A stretch of DNA of 64,000 nt from Bryobacterales bacterium KBS 96 (GTDB taxonomy: Bacteria; Acidobacteriota; Terriglobia; Bryobacterales; Bryobacteraceae), in contig KB906767.1 of assembly GCA_000381625.1 (NCBI GenBank), positions 3,119,304 to 3,183,303 on the forward strand, given 5' to 3'. Shown piece after piece: positions 1 to 8,876 of this stretch (its first letter is position 1; every line of letters begins with the position of its first letter). The notes beneath the pieces are model-generated. The model saw nothing but the letters and a program-made list of their open reading frames with translations. It was not told the origin of the DNA and did no database searches. Position numbers and translations under genes: made by a program.

Positions 1-2542
1 TCACTTTATCTTCGCGTGTCTTGTCCAACGACTTCATCACCTGGTCGCGTACAACCATCAATTTGTCCCAATTCGCCAGGCGCTCCCGCTGAGATTCCGG
101 AAGGTTGCTTGTCAAATCGTCGGGAACGGGCAGGTACTCGAGATGCACGCTTACCGGACTCCCGGGTTCAAGCTTGGTGTGCCCCCAAACTTCTTCGCAG
201 GTATAGCTCAGAATGGGCGCCATTAGCCGCACCAGCGCGAGATGCATACGGTAGATCGCTGTTTGCGCGCTGCGCCGGGCGTGGGAGCGGGGCGCCGTCG
301 TATAAAGACGGTCCTTTAAGATGTCAAAGTAGACCGCGCTTAGATTCATCACCGCAAAATCGTAGACAGCGCGATAAACCGAGTGGAACGAGAACTCGTC
401 ATAAGCGGCACGGCATTTACGGACGAGTTGCTCGGCTTTGATCAAAATCCATTGATCGATCTCTTGCAGCTCGTCCGCCCTTACGGCATCGATTTCCGGA
501 TCGAAATCGTAGAGATTGCCCAGCGTATATCGAAACGTGTTCCGCAGTTTGCGATAGGCCTCGGATAGCCGCGCCAGAATGGTGTCAGAGAGGCGCACGT
601 CCTCGGTAAAATCGACCGACGCCACCCAGAGCCGCAAGAGATCGGCGCCATACTGCTTGACGATTTTTTCAGGCTCGATGATATTGCCGAGGGATTTCGA
701 CATGGCGCGGCCCTCAGCGTCTAATGTCCAGCCATGAGTCGCACACGCCGTGTAAGGCGCTCTGTCCTTCAGACCGACGCCGATCAGCAGCGAACTCTGG
801 AACCAGCCGCGATACTGGTCGCCACCTTCCAGGTAAAGGTCCGCTGGCCAGGGCAGCTCGTTTTCTGCCGTTAATACCGCCAAATGGCTGGAACCGGAAT
901 CGAACCAGACGTCGAGAATGTCGCTCTCCTTGCGAAAAGAGGCGCCTCCGCAATTCGAGCAGTGGCAGCCCGGCCCCATCAGTTCCGCTGCTGATTTCGA
1001 GTACCAAACGTCGGCGGTGTGCCGGCGAAACTGCTCGACAACCCCTTCCAATACCTTCCTCTCAGTGAAAGGCGTCCCGCAGTTGTCGCAGTAAAAGACG
1101 ATGATCGGCACGCCCCATACGCGCTGGCGCGAGATGCACCAATCGGGCCGCATCGCGATCATGTTCGACATGCGTTCTTCGCCCCATGCCGGATACCATT
1201 TCACTTGCTCGATGGCCTCAAGCGTTTTTGCGCGAAGCTGCTCGCGCTCCATGCCAATGAACCACTGGTCCGTGGCGCGGAAGATGGTCGGATTGTGGCA
1301 GCGCCAACAATGCGGATAGCTATGCTCGATCTTCTGGTGCTTAAGAAGCGCCCCCTGCCGTTCGAGAATCTCGACAACTAGCGGATTCGCCTGCCAGACG
1401 GTTTTGCCGATGATTTCTTCCGGCAGCGCGCCAGGAGCCGTATCTGCCGGAAAGAATCTGCCCGCATGGTCGACCGGACAATAAACTGGTAAGCCATAGC
1501 GATGGCCTACAACGAAGTCTTCCTGGCCGTGTCCGGGAGCGGTGTGTACGGCTCCGGTACCCTGTTCAAGCGTGACGTGATCGCCGAGTATGCCGAGAGA
1601 CTCGCGATCCATAAACGGATGCTGGAATACGGCGCGTTCTAGCCGCGAGCCGGGGAAACGCGCGAGGACGGCCTTATCCCAACCGAGCTCATCGCTCAGG
1701 TTGTTGAGCAGCCCTTCGGCGACAATCATGATCCCTTGGGGCGTATCAACCGCCACGTATTCGAATTTGGGATGAAAGCAGATCGCCAGATTGGCCGGCA
1801 TGGTCCAAGGCGTCGTCGTCCAGATGACCGTGTACACGTCTTTTCCGGCCAGCGCCGGATCGATCGAAGCCGGATCGGATTTCAGTTTGAACCGGACGTA
1901 AATCGACGGGCTGGAGTGATTTTCATACTCCACTTCGGCTTCGGCGAGCGCCGTCTGATCCTTGATGCACCAGTGGACCGGCTTCAGCCCCTTATATATG
2001 TAGCCGCGGTGCAGAAAATCGACAAAGACCTGGGCGATGACAGCTTCGTATTCGGCGCTCATCGTCAGGTACGGATTGCCCCAGCGACCCAAAATTCCTA
2101 ATCGCTTGAACTCGCGTCGGTGGGTTTCGACAAATTTCGCCGCGTAGGCACGGCATTCGGCGCGGATTTCGGCAGCCGTCATGGTAGCCTTCCGCTTGCC
2201 AAGTTCGTTGTCTACTTTGATTTCGATCGGCAGTCCATGACAGTCCCATCCCGGAACATAAGGGGCATCGAAGCCCGCCATGCTCTTCGACTTCACGATG
2301 AAGTCCTTCAGAATCTTATTGAATGCCGTACCCAGATGGATGTTGCCGTTGGCATACGGAGGCCCATCGTGCAAAACGAACATGGGCTTGGCTTTACGCG
2401 CTTGGCGAATCAGGCCATACAGGTCTTCGGATTCCCACCGCTCGAGCATTTTAGGCTCAGCGGTGGGCAGGTTCGCCTTCATCGGCAATCCGGTTTTTGG
2501 CAAGTTGACAGTGTTCTTCAGGTCAACGGAGGAGACATTCAT
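1..2542 (-). CDS. ileS: Isoleucyl-tRNA synthetase, 3' end outside window
   Basis: Charges tRNA-Ile with isoleucine in the cytoplasm. I translated about 847 codons from an ATG at 2540-2542 to the window edge; the frame stays open, so the C-terminus is missing here. The class I HIGH-type signature (GNIHLGT) lies near residues 66-72 and the KMSKS-type loop (AMSKS) near residue 612. Between them are GWDCHGLP and the WTTTPWT stretch of the CP1 editing domain. The visible part also reaches the anticodon-binding region (DQWILIK). The short N-terminus before the catalytic core is normal for bacterial IleRS. The gene stands alone, with a minus-strand outer-membrane gene upstream. Confidence 0.96.
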   Translation of the reverse strand, partial: MNVSSVDLKNTVNLPKTGLPMKANLPTAEPKMLERWESEDLYGLIRQARKAKPMFVLHDGPPYANGNIHLGTAFNKILKDFIVKSKSMAGFDAPYVPGWDCHGLPIEIKVDNELGKRKATMTAAEIRAECRAYAAKFVETHRREFKRLGILGRWGNPYLTMSAEYEAVIAQVFVDFLHRGYIYKGLKPVHWCIKDQTALAEAEVEYENHSSPSIYVRFKLKSDPASIDPALAGKDVYTVIWTTTPWTMPANLAICFHPKFEYVAVDTPQGIMIVAEGLLNNLSDELGWDKAVLARFPGSRLERAVFQHPFMDRESLGILGDHVTLEQGTGAVHTAPGHGQEDFVVGHRYGLPVYCPVDHAGRFFPADTAPGALPEEIIGKTVWQANPLVVEILERQGALLKHQKIEHSYPHCWRCHNPTIFRATDQWFIGMEREQLRAKTLEAIEQVKWYPAWGEERMSNMIAMRPDWCISRQRVWGVPIIVFYCDNCGTPFTERKVLEGVVEQFRRHTADVWYSKSAAELMGPGCHCSNCGGASFRKESDILDVWFDSGSSHLAVLTAENELPWPADLYLEGGDQYRGWFQSSLLIGVGLKDRAPYTACATHGWTLDAEGRAMSKSLGNIIEPEKIVKQYGADLLRLWVASVDFTEDVRLSDTILARLSEAYRKLRNTFRYTLGNLYDFDPEIDAVRADELQEIDQWILIKAEQLVRKCRAAYDEFSFHSVYRAVYDFAVMNLSAVYFDILKDRLYTTAPRSHARRSAQTAIYRMHLALVRLMAPILSYTCEEVWGHTKLEPGSPVSVHLEYLPVPDDLTSNLPESQRERLANWDKLMVVRDQVMKSLDKTREDKV

Positions 2543-2687
2543 GGGGCTAACCTTTCATCGTAGCGGATGCGAAGGGCCAGGGACCTCAGCATCCATCATG
2601 GGAGAAGCTGCATTTGGCCGATATTCTCAGCTAAATCCGGCGCAATGCGGGCGCCGCGGCCAGCCGCAATCGTGGGTCCGTCCCTAC

Positions 2688-3344
2688 TCAGAAGCTAAAG
2701 CCAAGCTCCAACGAGATGTTGACCCAGTGATCCTTCGTGTTGATTGCCGGTGTCGCGCCAACTGCATCGCCGTGCAGAGATGCGGAAATGAACTGGCCGG
2801 TTGTTCCGACGTGAAAATTGTGGTCGCTATCCAGGAAATAGCTTACGTTTGCCATGCCGTAGGCGCCCCAGCCACCCCGCGATGTGCAGCTATAGCAGTA
2901 GTTCGTATAGTAATAGCTCGACGGCACGGTTTCGGAATAGTGCAGGTATGCGCCGCCGCCTCCGGCCGACAACTCAATGCGCGAGAGCGGCGTCGGTATG
3001 ATCAGTCGCCCCCCAAGTGGAACCATATATTCGCGGTCGCCGCCTCGCACGTAGCCTAGGTTTGTCGCCTCGATGTTCTGGTTGCTCGCGGCGCCGAAGG
3101 CAGTTTGGAACCCTACATCCGCCTGCAGAAATTGATTGAACCGGTATCCATATCCTATGGAAATCAGAGGCGCTGCATCCAGGTAGGCCGTGTCGCTTCC
3201 GACGGGTATTCCCGGTCCGATCCCGGCAGTGATGTTGTTTCGATGGGCCGATCCGCTTTGAGCAAAAGCGATGCTCGACAGCAGTAGAACGCAGCCAAAG
3301 CGGCTCACACCGCGAAGTACAGTCCCTACAATCCTCACCAGCAT
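2688..3344 (-). CDS. Small outer-membrane beta-barrel protein
   Basis: 218 residues. The N-terminus has a signal peptide: a basic start, the hydrophobic run CVLLLSSIAFA, and a likely cut after AFA or AQS. The rest alternates short amphipathic strands rich in G, Y and F, and the chain ends in a terminal phenylalanine (ELGFSF), the usual C-terminal signal for BAM-dependent barrels. I infer a barrel of about eight strands, of the OmpW/OmpA-like "outer membrane beta-barrel" type. No ligand or enzymatic role can be read from it. It is transcribed toward ileS but separated from it by about 145 bases, so co-transcription is uncertain. Confidence 0.7.
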   Translation of the reverse strand: MLVRIVGTVLRGVSRFGCVLLLSSIAFAQSGSAHRNNITAGIGPGIPVGSDTAYLDAAPLISIGYGYRFNQFLQADVGFQTAFGAASNQNIEATNLGYVRGGDREYMVPLGGRLIIPTPLSRIELSAGGGGAYLHYSETVPSSYYYTNYCYSCTSRGGWGAYGMANVSYFLDSDHNFHVGTTGQFISASLHGDAVGATPAINTKDHWVNISLELGFSF

Positions 3345-3374
3345 TCGTTATCTTTCTAACACTAAAACTGCTCG

Positions 3375-3437
3375 TCTGGGGGACAGTCCCCCGCTGCCGG
3401 TCGAGTGATACCGGCGGTAATGGGGTCCGTCCCCAGA
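3375..3437. repeat. Nested inverted repeat in intergenic region
   Basis: In the 296-base gap 3345-3640, outer arms 3375-3384 (tctgggggac) and 3429-3437 (gtccccaga) pair, with one extra G on the left arm. A perfect inner stem, 3396-3401 (gccggt) with 3410-3415 (accggc), closes an 8-base loop. A second short hairpin, ggggacagtcccc, can compete with the outer arm. There is no T-run, so it does not look like an intrinsic terminator. It may be a REP-like dispersed element. The rest of the gap shows no gene; the sequence aggaaaaaat just before 3641 is a good ribosome-binding site for the next gene. Confidence 0.5.
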
Positions 3438-3640
3438 ATAGCGTAAGGGTTCAATTAAATGTTGATAATTTCTCTTACCAAATTGAGCTAATTCCGCTGC
3501 GAGCGCCGTCTATTTTCGTGAGCTAAATCTAATTCTTCGATTACATTCACCTCATTCCCGCTCGTAACAGTTGCGGCAGCGCCGTAGTCCCTAATAACGG
3601 AAACGCGGTATCAAATGCGATCGACTTCACAGGAAAAAAT

Positions 3641-4069
3641 ATGACTTCAGCCGCCAGCTTCTTCAAACAATCGGATTCGGCTTTTGGCGTTTTTTATCCG
3701 ACCAATTATCTGATCGCGATCTTTCCCTCCTATCCCGCAGCCGAGCGCGCGCGACAGATGCTTATGGACTCCGGCTATGAGGAAGACGAGACGTTGGCGA
3801 TTCGTGGCGATGAACTGATCGAGATCTCGGAAGACGCGCATGCCGACGCGGGGTTCTGGTCGCGTCTGACGGCGCACATCTCGCGCATTCTCGGCACGGA
3901 GGAGCTGTACCTAGACGACGATCTAAAGCATGCCAAGGCAGGCGCCGGTTTCCTCGCGGTCCATTGTCCAGGCGAGGAGGAAGGCCGCCGCGTGCAGAAA
4001 CTCCTGGAACCGTTTGGCCCGGTCTCCATGCGCCGCTATTCGTCGTTCGCGATCGAGCGCATGATTTAG
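3641..4069 (+). CDS. Small uncharacterised acidic protein
   Basis: 142 residues with no signal peptide or membrane segment. After a variable N-terminus of about 25 residues comes a compact alpha/beta pattern: IAIFPSYPAAERARQMLMDSG, an acidic linker, and a C-terminal repeat of the same flavour (GFLAVHCPGEEEGRRVQKLLEPFGP). Two such betaalphabeta halves suggest a ferredoxin-like fold, as in stress-related proteins that start with a strand and then a helix of the type "s..eAe.Av..L...Gy". That resemblance is weak and I do not assign a function. Start: ATG at 3641 with the ribosome-binding site aggaaa directly upstream. It converges on sppA. Confidence 0.7.
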   Translation: MTSAASFFKQSDSAFGVFYPTNYLIAIFPSYPAAERARQMLMDSGYEEDETLAIRGDELIEISEDAHADAGFWSRLTAHISRILGTEELYLDDDLKHAKAGAGFLAVHCPGEEEGRRVQKLLEPFGPVSMRRYSSFAIERMI

Positions 4070-4097
4070 AATCGCCGGTCTGCCGAAAATTCGCCGA

Positions 4098-5822
4098 TTA
4101 CTTCAATCGAATCCGATAGGGCATAATTTCGAGCATGCCGCCTTGCATCACGGCCGGGCTCGGCAGTTCACTGGTGATCGATCGCAACGCCTGCCCCGCC
4201 CGCGCTTCCGCGAGCGACTCGGGATTCGAGCTGAAGATCATGTCCAGCAGACTGCGCTTCGGTGGAAACGACACGAGGTTCACGCCCGCGTTCGGCGGCA
4301 GTTTCGCGCGTTGACGAATCATTTGAACCGCCAGATCCAGACCGCCCAGGTCGTCGACCAGTCCATTGTGAGCCGCCGCTTCTCCCATCCACACGCGGCC
4401 CTGCGCAATTTGATCGATATCGTTGTAGCTTTTTTTCCTGGCGGTCGCCACTTTAGAGACGAAGCTCGTGTATGTCGAAACCAATCCTTCATGCAGCTTT
4501 TGCTTTTCGGCGTCGGAAAGTGGCGTGTAATCGGAATCGATGTTTGCGAATTTGCCGCGGGTCAGCAGATCCTTCGTGATCCCCACCTTGTCGTAAAGTC
4601 CCTTCAATACCGGCTTGCCATAAAGAACGCCAATCGATCCCGTAATCGTGTCGGGGTATGCAACGATTGGGCTTCCGGTCATCGAGATGAAATAGCCTCC
4701 CGAAGCCGCCAGGTCCGACATCGAAATGACCAGCGGCTTCTCGTTAGCCAGCCGCTTCAGCTCATGCAAAATCTCGTCCGACGCCACTGCATCGCCGCCC
4801 GGCGAATCGATCCGGACGATGACGCCCTTCACGCTCTTGTCCCGCCGCACCTGATCGATCGTCTTTGAGAATGTCTCCGATGCAATCACCGCCGCCTGTC
4901 CGAATGGCTGGTTCGCGCTTCCGCGAATGATGTCGCCTTCTCCGGCTAATAAAGCGATGCGCGTGCCGCTCCCCGGTGTCGCGCGCGTGTAGCTCTTGTA
5001 ATATGCCTTAGCCAGATCGCTCAATTTCAGCTTGTCTTTCAGCGCGCCGAACACCTGGTCCTCATAGCCCAGCTCGTCCACCAACCCGTCGCTTTTTGCG
5101 GTCTTGGCAAGGAATGGCCCCTGGTCGAGCAGTGCCTTTATATCCGCCGCGGACTTGTGCCGGCCCTGGCCTACGACCGTGCAGAAATTGTTGTAGACCT
5201 GATCCAGAACGCCGTTCAGGACTTCCTGCGTTTCCGGCGACATATCATTGCGGGTGAAAATGTCTCCGGCGTCTTTATATTTCCCGATGTGGTCCACATC
5301 GACGGAAACGCCGATCTTGCCGAGTAGATTCTTCAGATAAACTGCTTCAAGGCGAAATCCCTTCAACTCCAGGTAATCGTCCGGATCGACGTAAATCTTA
5401 TCGGCGGCGGACGCGATGAAATATTCGTGCATTCCCGGCGTACGCAGGTAGGCGTAGACCGGTTTTCCAGATTTCTTAAAGGCGAGAATGTCTTGCCGCA
5501 GCTCTTCGAGTTTTCCCCAACCGAGCGAAAGGCCACGCGGCTCGAGGACCAGAGCCTTGATACGATCGTCATCCGCCGCCGCGTGAAGCGAAGTCCAGAG
5601 ATCGCGGACGGTCGGCGCATTCTGGCCCTGTAAAAATGGGATGTTGACCTGAACCGGAGGAACCTCAGGGAGATCGCCCTCAAGGTTCAGCACGAGTGCC
5701 GAGTTGTTTTGAATGGAGGGCGTTTTATTCGCTCCGAGACGGGCGACTACGCCAATAAGCACCACGACGCAAACGAAGGCGAACAGTAGACCGACAAAAA
5801 TGCCCAGAAGAAATTTCTTCAT
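4098..5822 (-). CDS. sppA: Signal peptide peptidase SppA, 67K type
   Basis: Membrane-anchored serine protease that degrades cleaved signal peptides. It has 574 residues, the length of the long (67K) form with two tandem S49 domains. Residues 4-28 form an N-terminal transmembrane anchor. The general-base lysine is K183 in GKYKDAGD (N-terminal domain) and the nucleophile is S374 in DLAASGGYF (C-terminal domain), matching the Lys/Ser dyad split between the two halves in E. coli SppA. RIDSPGGDA near 338-346 is the typical S49 glycine loop. Monocistronic in appearance. A 12-base palindrome, ggagaattctcc, sits 9 bases upstream of the start codon. Confidence 0.95.
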   Translation of the reverse strand: MKKFLLGIFVGLLFAFVCVVVLIGVVARLGANKTPSIQNNSALVLNLEGDLPEVPPVQVNIPFLQGQNAPTVRDLWTSLHAAADDDRIKALVLEPRGLSLGWGKLEELRQDILAFKKSGKPVYAYLRTPGMHEYFIASAADKIYVDPDDYLELKGFRLEAVYLKNLLGKIGVSVDVDHIGKYKDAGDIFTRNDMSPETQEVLNGVLDQVYNNFCTVVGQGRHKSAADIKALLDQGPFLAKTAKSDGLVDELGYEDQVFGALKDKLKLSDLAKAYYKSYTRATPGSGTRIALLAGEGDIIRGSANQPFGQAAVIASETFSKTIDQVRRDKSVKGVIVRIDSPGGDAVASDEILHELKRLANEKPLVISMSDLAASGGYFISMTGSPIVAYPDTITGSIGVLYGKPVLKGLYDKVGITKDLLTRGKFANIDSDYTPLSDAEKQKLHEGLVSTYTSFVSKVATARKKSYNDIDQIAQGRVWMGEAAAHNGLVDDLGGLDLAVQMIRQRAKLPPNAGVNLVSFPPKRSLLDMIFSSNPESLAEARAGQALRSITSELPSPAVMQGGMLEIMPYRIRLK

Positions 5823-5894
5823 ATGCTGACGGAGAATTCTCCCATTGGCAGAGTATCAGAGACTCAACCATGCGATCGCGTTCGGGCAGGCGGC

Positions 5895-6788
5895 CTAGAC
5901 GCGGCGCTGAGATTGATGAAGCGCGAGAAAGTTGTGGTTTCCTTTTGGAAAGCGCTCCGGAACCAATTCCGCAATTTCAGCGGCGGCATGGGCGAGGTTG
6001 AATAGGCAGTATCCGTGCTGCCGGAGCAAGGCGCTAATCCTCGTCCCATCTCCACCCGGATTGCATTCGAACAAGACGACCGGGCGGGAATCTTCGAGAA
6101 TGCCTCGCATTCCATCGAGAACCTTGTATTCATGCCCTTCCACGTCGATCTTTACGAGCCGCGTGCGCCCGTCATGGGGAACAACATCATCCAACATAAC
6201 CACCGGGATTTCCATCTCGCCGCCCGTCTCGACGATGGCGGACATTGTTAAATCTTCGGCGATATGGAAGCGAGCTGTTCCGGCGATACTGCCAACAGCA
6301 GCCTGAAACGTCCGGCAGCGCTGCCGGAAGCCATTACGATCAAGGTTATCGAGCATCCGCTCGTAAATGGGTGGAAACGGTTCGAAGCTGAGCACCTCCG
6401 CGTTGCGGTTCAGAGCACACGCAAACAGCGAGTAGATCCCGGTATGGGCGCCAACATCAAGGATCCGGGGCGAAGTTACAGCGATGCGTGAGAACTGAAG
6501 AAGTACATCGGATTCCCAATACCGCCATCCTTGCCAGAACAGGCGAATGCCAAGTAGATCTTCCGGCACGACGTGATACAGGAACGATGCGCCCGGGAAA
6601 TCCATCCGGCATACCAGATCGAGGGGTGGACCCGAGAGATTCTCCCACGGAATGAGACCTCGCGTTGTAAGGGCGCGGATAACAGGGCGAATCGGGAATC
6701 CGGTCAGATGCTCGCGCCGCAGGCCTAAACCTCGCAACAGCCGGCCGGCTGCTCCGCCGGCGGTCGTCGCCGGTTGCTCTCTATTCAC
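5895..6788 (-). CDS. FkbM-family SAM-dependent methyltransferase
   Basis: Probably an O-methyltransferase. The SAM-binding motif I is ILDVGAHTGIYSLFA and the FkbM signature is VKIDVEGHEYKVLDGM, followed by VLFECNPGG. FkbM enzymes often methylate sugars of polysaccharides or glycolipids, which would fit the surface-polysaccharide genes elsewhere in the window, but the substrate cannot be read. The frame is open back to 6875. However, a strong terminator for trxA (6841-6870) lies in that stretch, so I prefer the GTG at 6786-6788; an internal ATG about 60 codons further in would remove the region before motif I. Length from the GTG is about 297 residues. Confidence 0.82.
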   Translation of the reverse strand: MNREQPATTAGGAAGRLLRGLGLRREHLTGFPIRPVIRALTTRGLIPWENLSGPPLDLVCRMDFPGASFLYHVVPEDLLGIRLFWQGWRYWESDVLLQFSRIAVTSPRILDVGAHTGIYSLFACALNRNAEVLSFEPFPPIYERMLDNLDRNGFRQRCRTFQAAVGSIAGTARFHIAEDLTMSAIVETGGEMEIPVVMLDDVVPHDGRTRLVKIDVEGHEYKVLDGMRGILEDSRPVVLFECNPGGDGTRISALLRQHGYCLFNLAHAAAEIAELVPERFPKGNHNFLALHQSQRRV

Positions 6789-6830
6789 GGAACCGATTGT
6801 TTCACGAGGAACCCGGAAAAGTTCGTACCC

Positions 6831-6870
6831 AAAAGTAGAAGCGGCCAAGCTCGGAAACCGGCTTGGCCGC
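6831..6870 (-). terminator. Rho-independent terminator of trxA
   Basis: Perfect 10-base arms gcggccaagc (6841-6850) and gcttggccgc (6861-6870) enclose a further CGG/CCG pairing with an AAA loop and one bulged T. Read on the minus strand, the stem is followed by TTCTACTTTT, a U-rich tail. It starts 27 bases after the trxA stop codon. Confidence 0.85.
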
Positions 6871-6896
6871 CACAAAATTGGGATAGTACTAAACTA

Positions 6897-7232
6897 TTAG
6901 CTTTGCACGTGCGCGTCTAGCATCTTCTGAAATTCAGGCTTGCCAATCGCGCCAACTTTCTGGTCAACCACTTTGCCGCCCTTGAACAGGAGCAGTGTAG
7001 GAATGCCGCGAATCCCATAACGAGCGGCAACGCCCTGGTTGCTATCGACGTCCACCTTGCCCACTTTCACCTTACCGGCGTAATCGGCCGCGACCTGATC
7101 GACTGTGGGCCCCATCATGCGGCAAGGACCGCACCATTCCGCCCAAAAGTCCACCAGCACCGGAACCTCCGAGCTGAGAACGTCCGATTCAAACGTTGCG
7201 TCCGTAAACGTCAGCGTGTTTTGACCTGCCAT
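6897..7232 (-). CDS. trxA: Thioredoxin
   Basis: Cytoplasmic disulfide reductase, 111 residues, the normal single-domain length. Active site WCGPC at residues 33-37; cis-proline loop GIPTL with P78; typical DVD after the third strand. No signal peptide. Its own terminator follows, so it is probably transcribed alone; glgA lies upstream on the same strand with a gap of 110 bases. Confidence 0.97.
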   Translation of the reverse strand: MAGQNTLTFTDATFESDVLSSEVPVLVDFWAEWCGPCRMMGPTVDQVAADYAGKVKVGKVDVDSNQGVAARYGIRGIPTLLLFKGGKVVDQKVGAIGKPEFQKMLDAHVQS

Positions 7233-7342
7233 AATCTCTCCCCTGCTTACAGATGTGTCTGCGCCGCTCTTAGATTCACAAGCGAACTGGCGGCGCGGTA
7301 TTCGTCACGCGATCCGGAGTCGAAAGCCCCAATCGCCTTTCT

Positions 7343-8791
7343 TCAACAATAGTTTGATGCAAACAGCCGCCTGTATTGTTCAGAGTAGAGGCGTGCCGAA
7401 CCGTCCCACGAGAAGTCCCGGCTCATTGCCGCCTGCTGCATCTCGTTCCAGCGCGGAGAACCGTAAATCCGGAGCGCCGCCCGGAGGCAGTCCAGAAGCT
7501 CCGAACTGGTGTAGCCCCAGAACTTGAAGCCCGTATCGCCATCAATCGTATCATCCAGTCCACCCGTGGCGCGCACCAGCGGCAACGTCCCGTACCGCAG
7601 GCTGTGGATCTGAGCCAGCCCGCATGGTTCATACCGGCTTGGAACCAGGAGCATATCGCTTCCAGAGTGTATCCGGTGGGCCAGTCCGTCGTGGAAACCT
7701 ACCCTGACGGCCACCTTGCGCGGGTACATAGCGGCGAACCAGCGAAAGAAATCCTCTGTCGCCCGGTCTCCGTCCCCATGGACGACCAGAGCGAGATCTT
7801 CGGCCGCAACCTCGTGTGGAATTTGCGCCACCAGATCGAATCCTTTCTGGGAGGCAAACCGCGATACGATCCCGATCAGAGGCTTATTCTCCAGATCGGC
7901 CGGGAGCCCCATTTCCCGGAGCAGCGCCCGCTTGCATTCGCGTTTGCCCGCCAAGCGCTCCCGGTCGTACCGAGCGGCAATTTTTCCATCCGTCAGCGGG
8001 TTCCATTCCGTGTAGTCCGCTCCATTCAGAATGCCTGTGAGATCGGCTTGGCGCCGGCGCAATAGATCCTCAAGCCCGAATCCGAATTCGGGCGTCTGGA
8101 TTTCATCGGCGTACCGCGGGCTCACAGTAGTGAGGAGATCGCTATACAGCAACCCGGATTTCAGCAGGCTAATCGATCCATGCAGCCCCAGCGAATCCAG
8201 AGCCGCCAACCGCGGAGGTAAACTCAAGCCCTCCAGTGCCGCTGCCGGGAAAAGCCCCTGGTAGCCCAAATTGTGAATCGTGAAAATAAGCTTCAAATCC
8301 TGGTACGCGGCGTGGCCGCGATACACCTGGCGTACCAGAGCCGGCAGCAATCCCGCCTGCCAGTCGTGGCAATGAACGACGTCCGGCACAAACAACTGGT
8401 GTGCGATGCCCAGCGCCGCCCGGCAAAGCGCTCCAAATCGAACGTGGTTGTCCGGGTAATCGCCGCCGTTCTCGCCGTATACTCCGGTGCGATCGTAAAG
8501 CTCGGGAATCTGAACGAAAAAGTACGTGACGTCATTTCGCCGCTGAGACAGAATTCGGGCGCTGAATTCCGACCGGCCCAGCGCAAACCCAAGCCGTTCC
8601 TGGGCGACCGTCAGGTCACCCGCGATCAGCGATCGGTACCGCGGCAGAACCACTGCCACTTGATGACCGAGACCGGCGAGCGCCTTTGGCAAAGCTCCGA
8701 GGACGTGGCCTAAACCTCCGCTTTTTACGAACGGCAGCGCCTCCGAACCAACCATCAAGATTTTCGCCACAGTGCCGATTGTAGCGGCCAC
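7343..8791 (-). CDS. glgA: Glycogen synthase (ADP-glucose type, GT5)
   Basis: Transfers glucose from ADP-glucose to growing alpha-1,4-glucan. 482 residues, close to bacterial GlgA. The N-terminal glucan/ADP-glucose loop is KSGGLGHV at residues 23-30 (KTGGL in E. coli). HCHDWQAG and TIHNLGYQG are GT5 signatures, and the C-terminal donor-binding motif is SRYEPCGLAQ. The first codon is GTG at 8791; a second in-frame GTG seven codons later (8770), giving AKILMVGSE at the N-terminus, would match the family start better. No other glycogen genes are adjacent. Confidence 0.94.
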   Translation of the reverse strand: MAATIGTVAKILMVGSEALPFVKSGGLGHVLGALPKALAGLGHQVAVVLPRYRSLIAGDLTVAQERLGFALGRSEFSARILSQRRNDVTYFFVQIPELYDRTGVYGENGGDYPDNHVRFGALCRAALGIAHQLFVPDVVHCHDWQAGLLPALVRQVYRGHAAYQDLKLIFTIHNLGYQGLFPAAALEGLSLPPRLAALDSLGLHGSISLLKSGLLYSDLLTTVSPRYADEIQTPEFGFGLEDLLRRRQADLTGILNGADYTEWNPLTDGKIAARYDRERLAGKRECKRALLREMGLPADLENKPLIGIVSRFASQKGFDLVAQIPHEVAAEDLALVVHGDGDRATEDFFRWFAAMYPRKVAVRVGFHDGLAHRIHSGSDMLLVPSRYEPCGLAQIHSLRYGTLPLVRATGGLDDTIDGDTGFKFWGYTSSELLDCLRAALRIYGSPRWNEMQQAAMSRDFSWDGSARLYSEQYRRLFASNYC

Positions 8792-8876
8792 CGAGAATCT
8801 CAGCCTCCAATTCTTTCATCAAAGGGCAATACGGCTGCTGAGAGAATAGGAGTCTCTTCCAGGGACGTTGTCCGCC

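Noticed and set aside
5831-5842. 12-base palindrome ggagaattctcc before sppA
   Set aside because: Could be an operator, but a single 12-base palindrome near a start codon is weak evidence; no second copy or promoter context.
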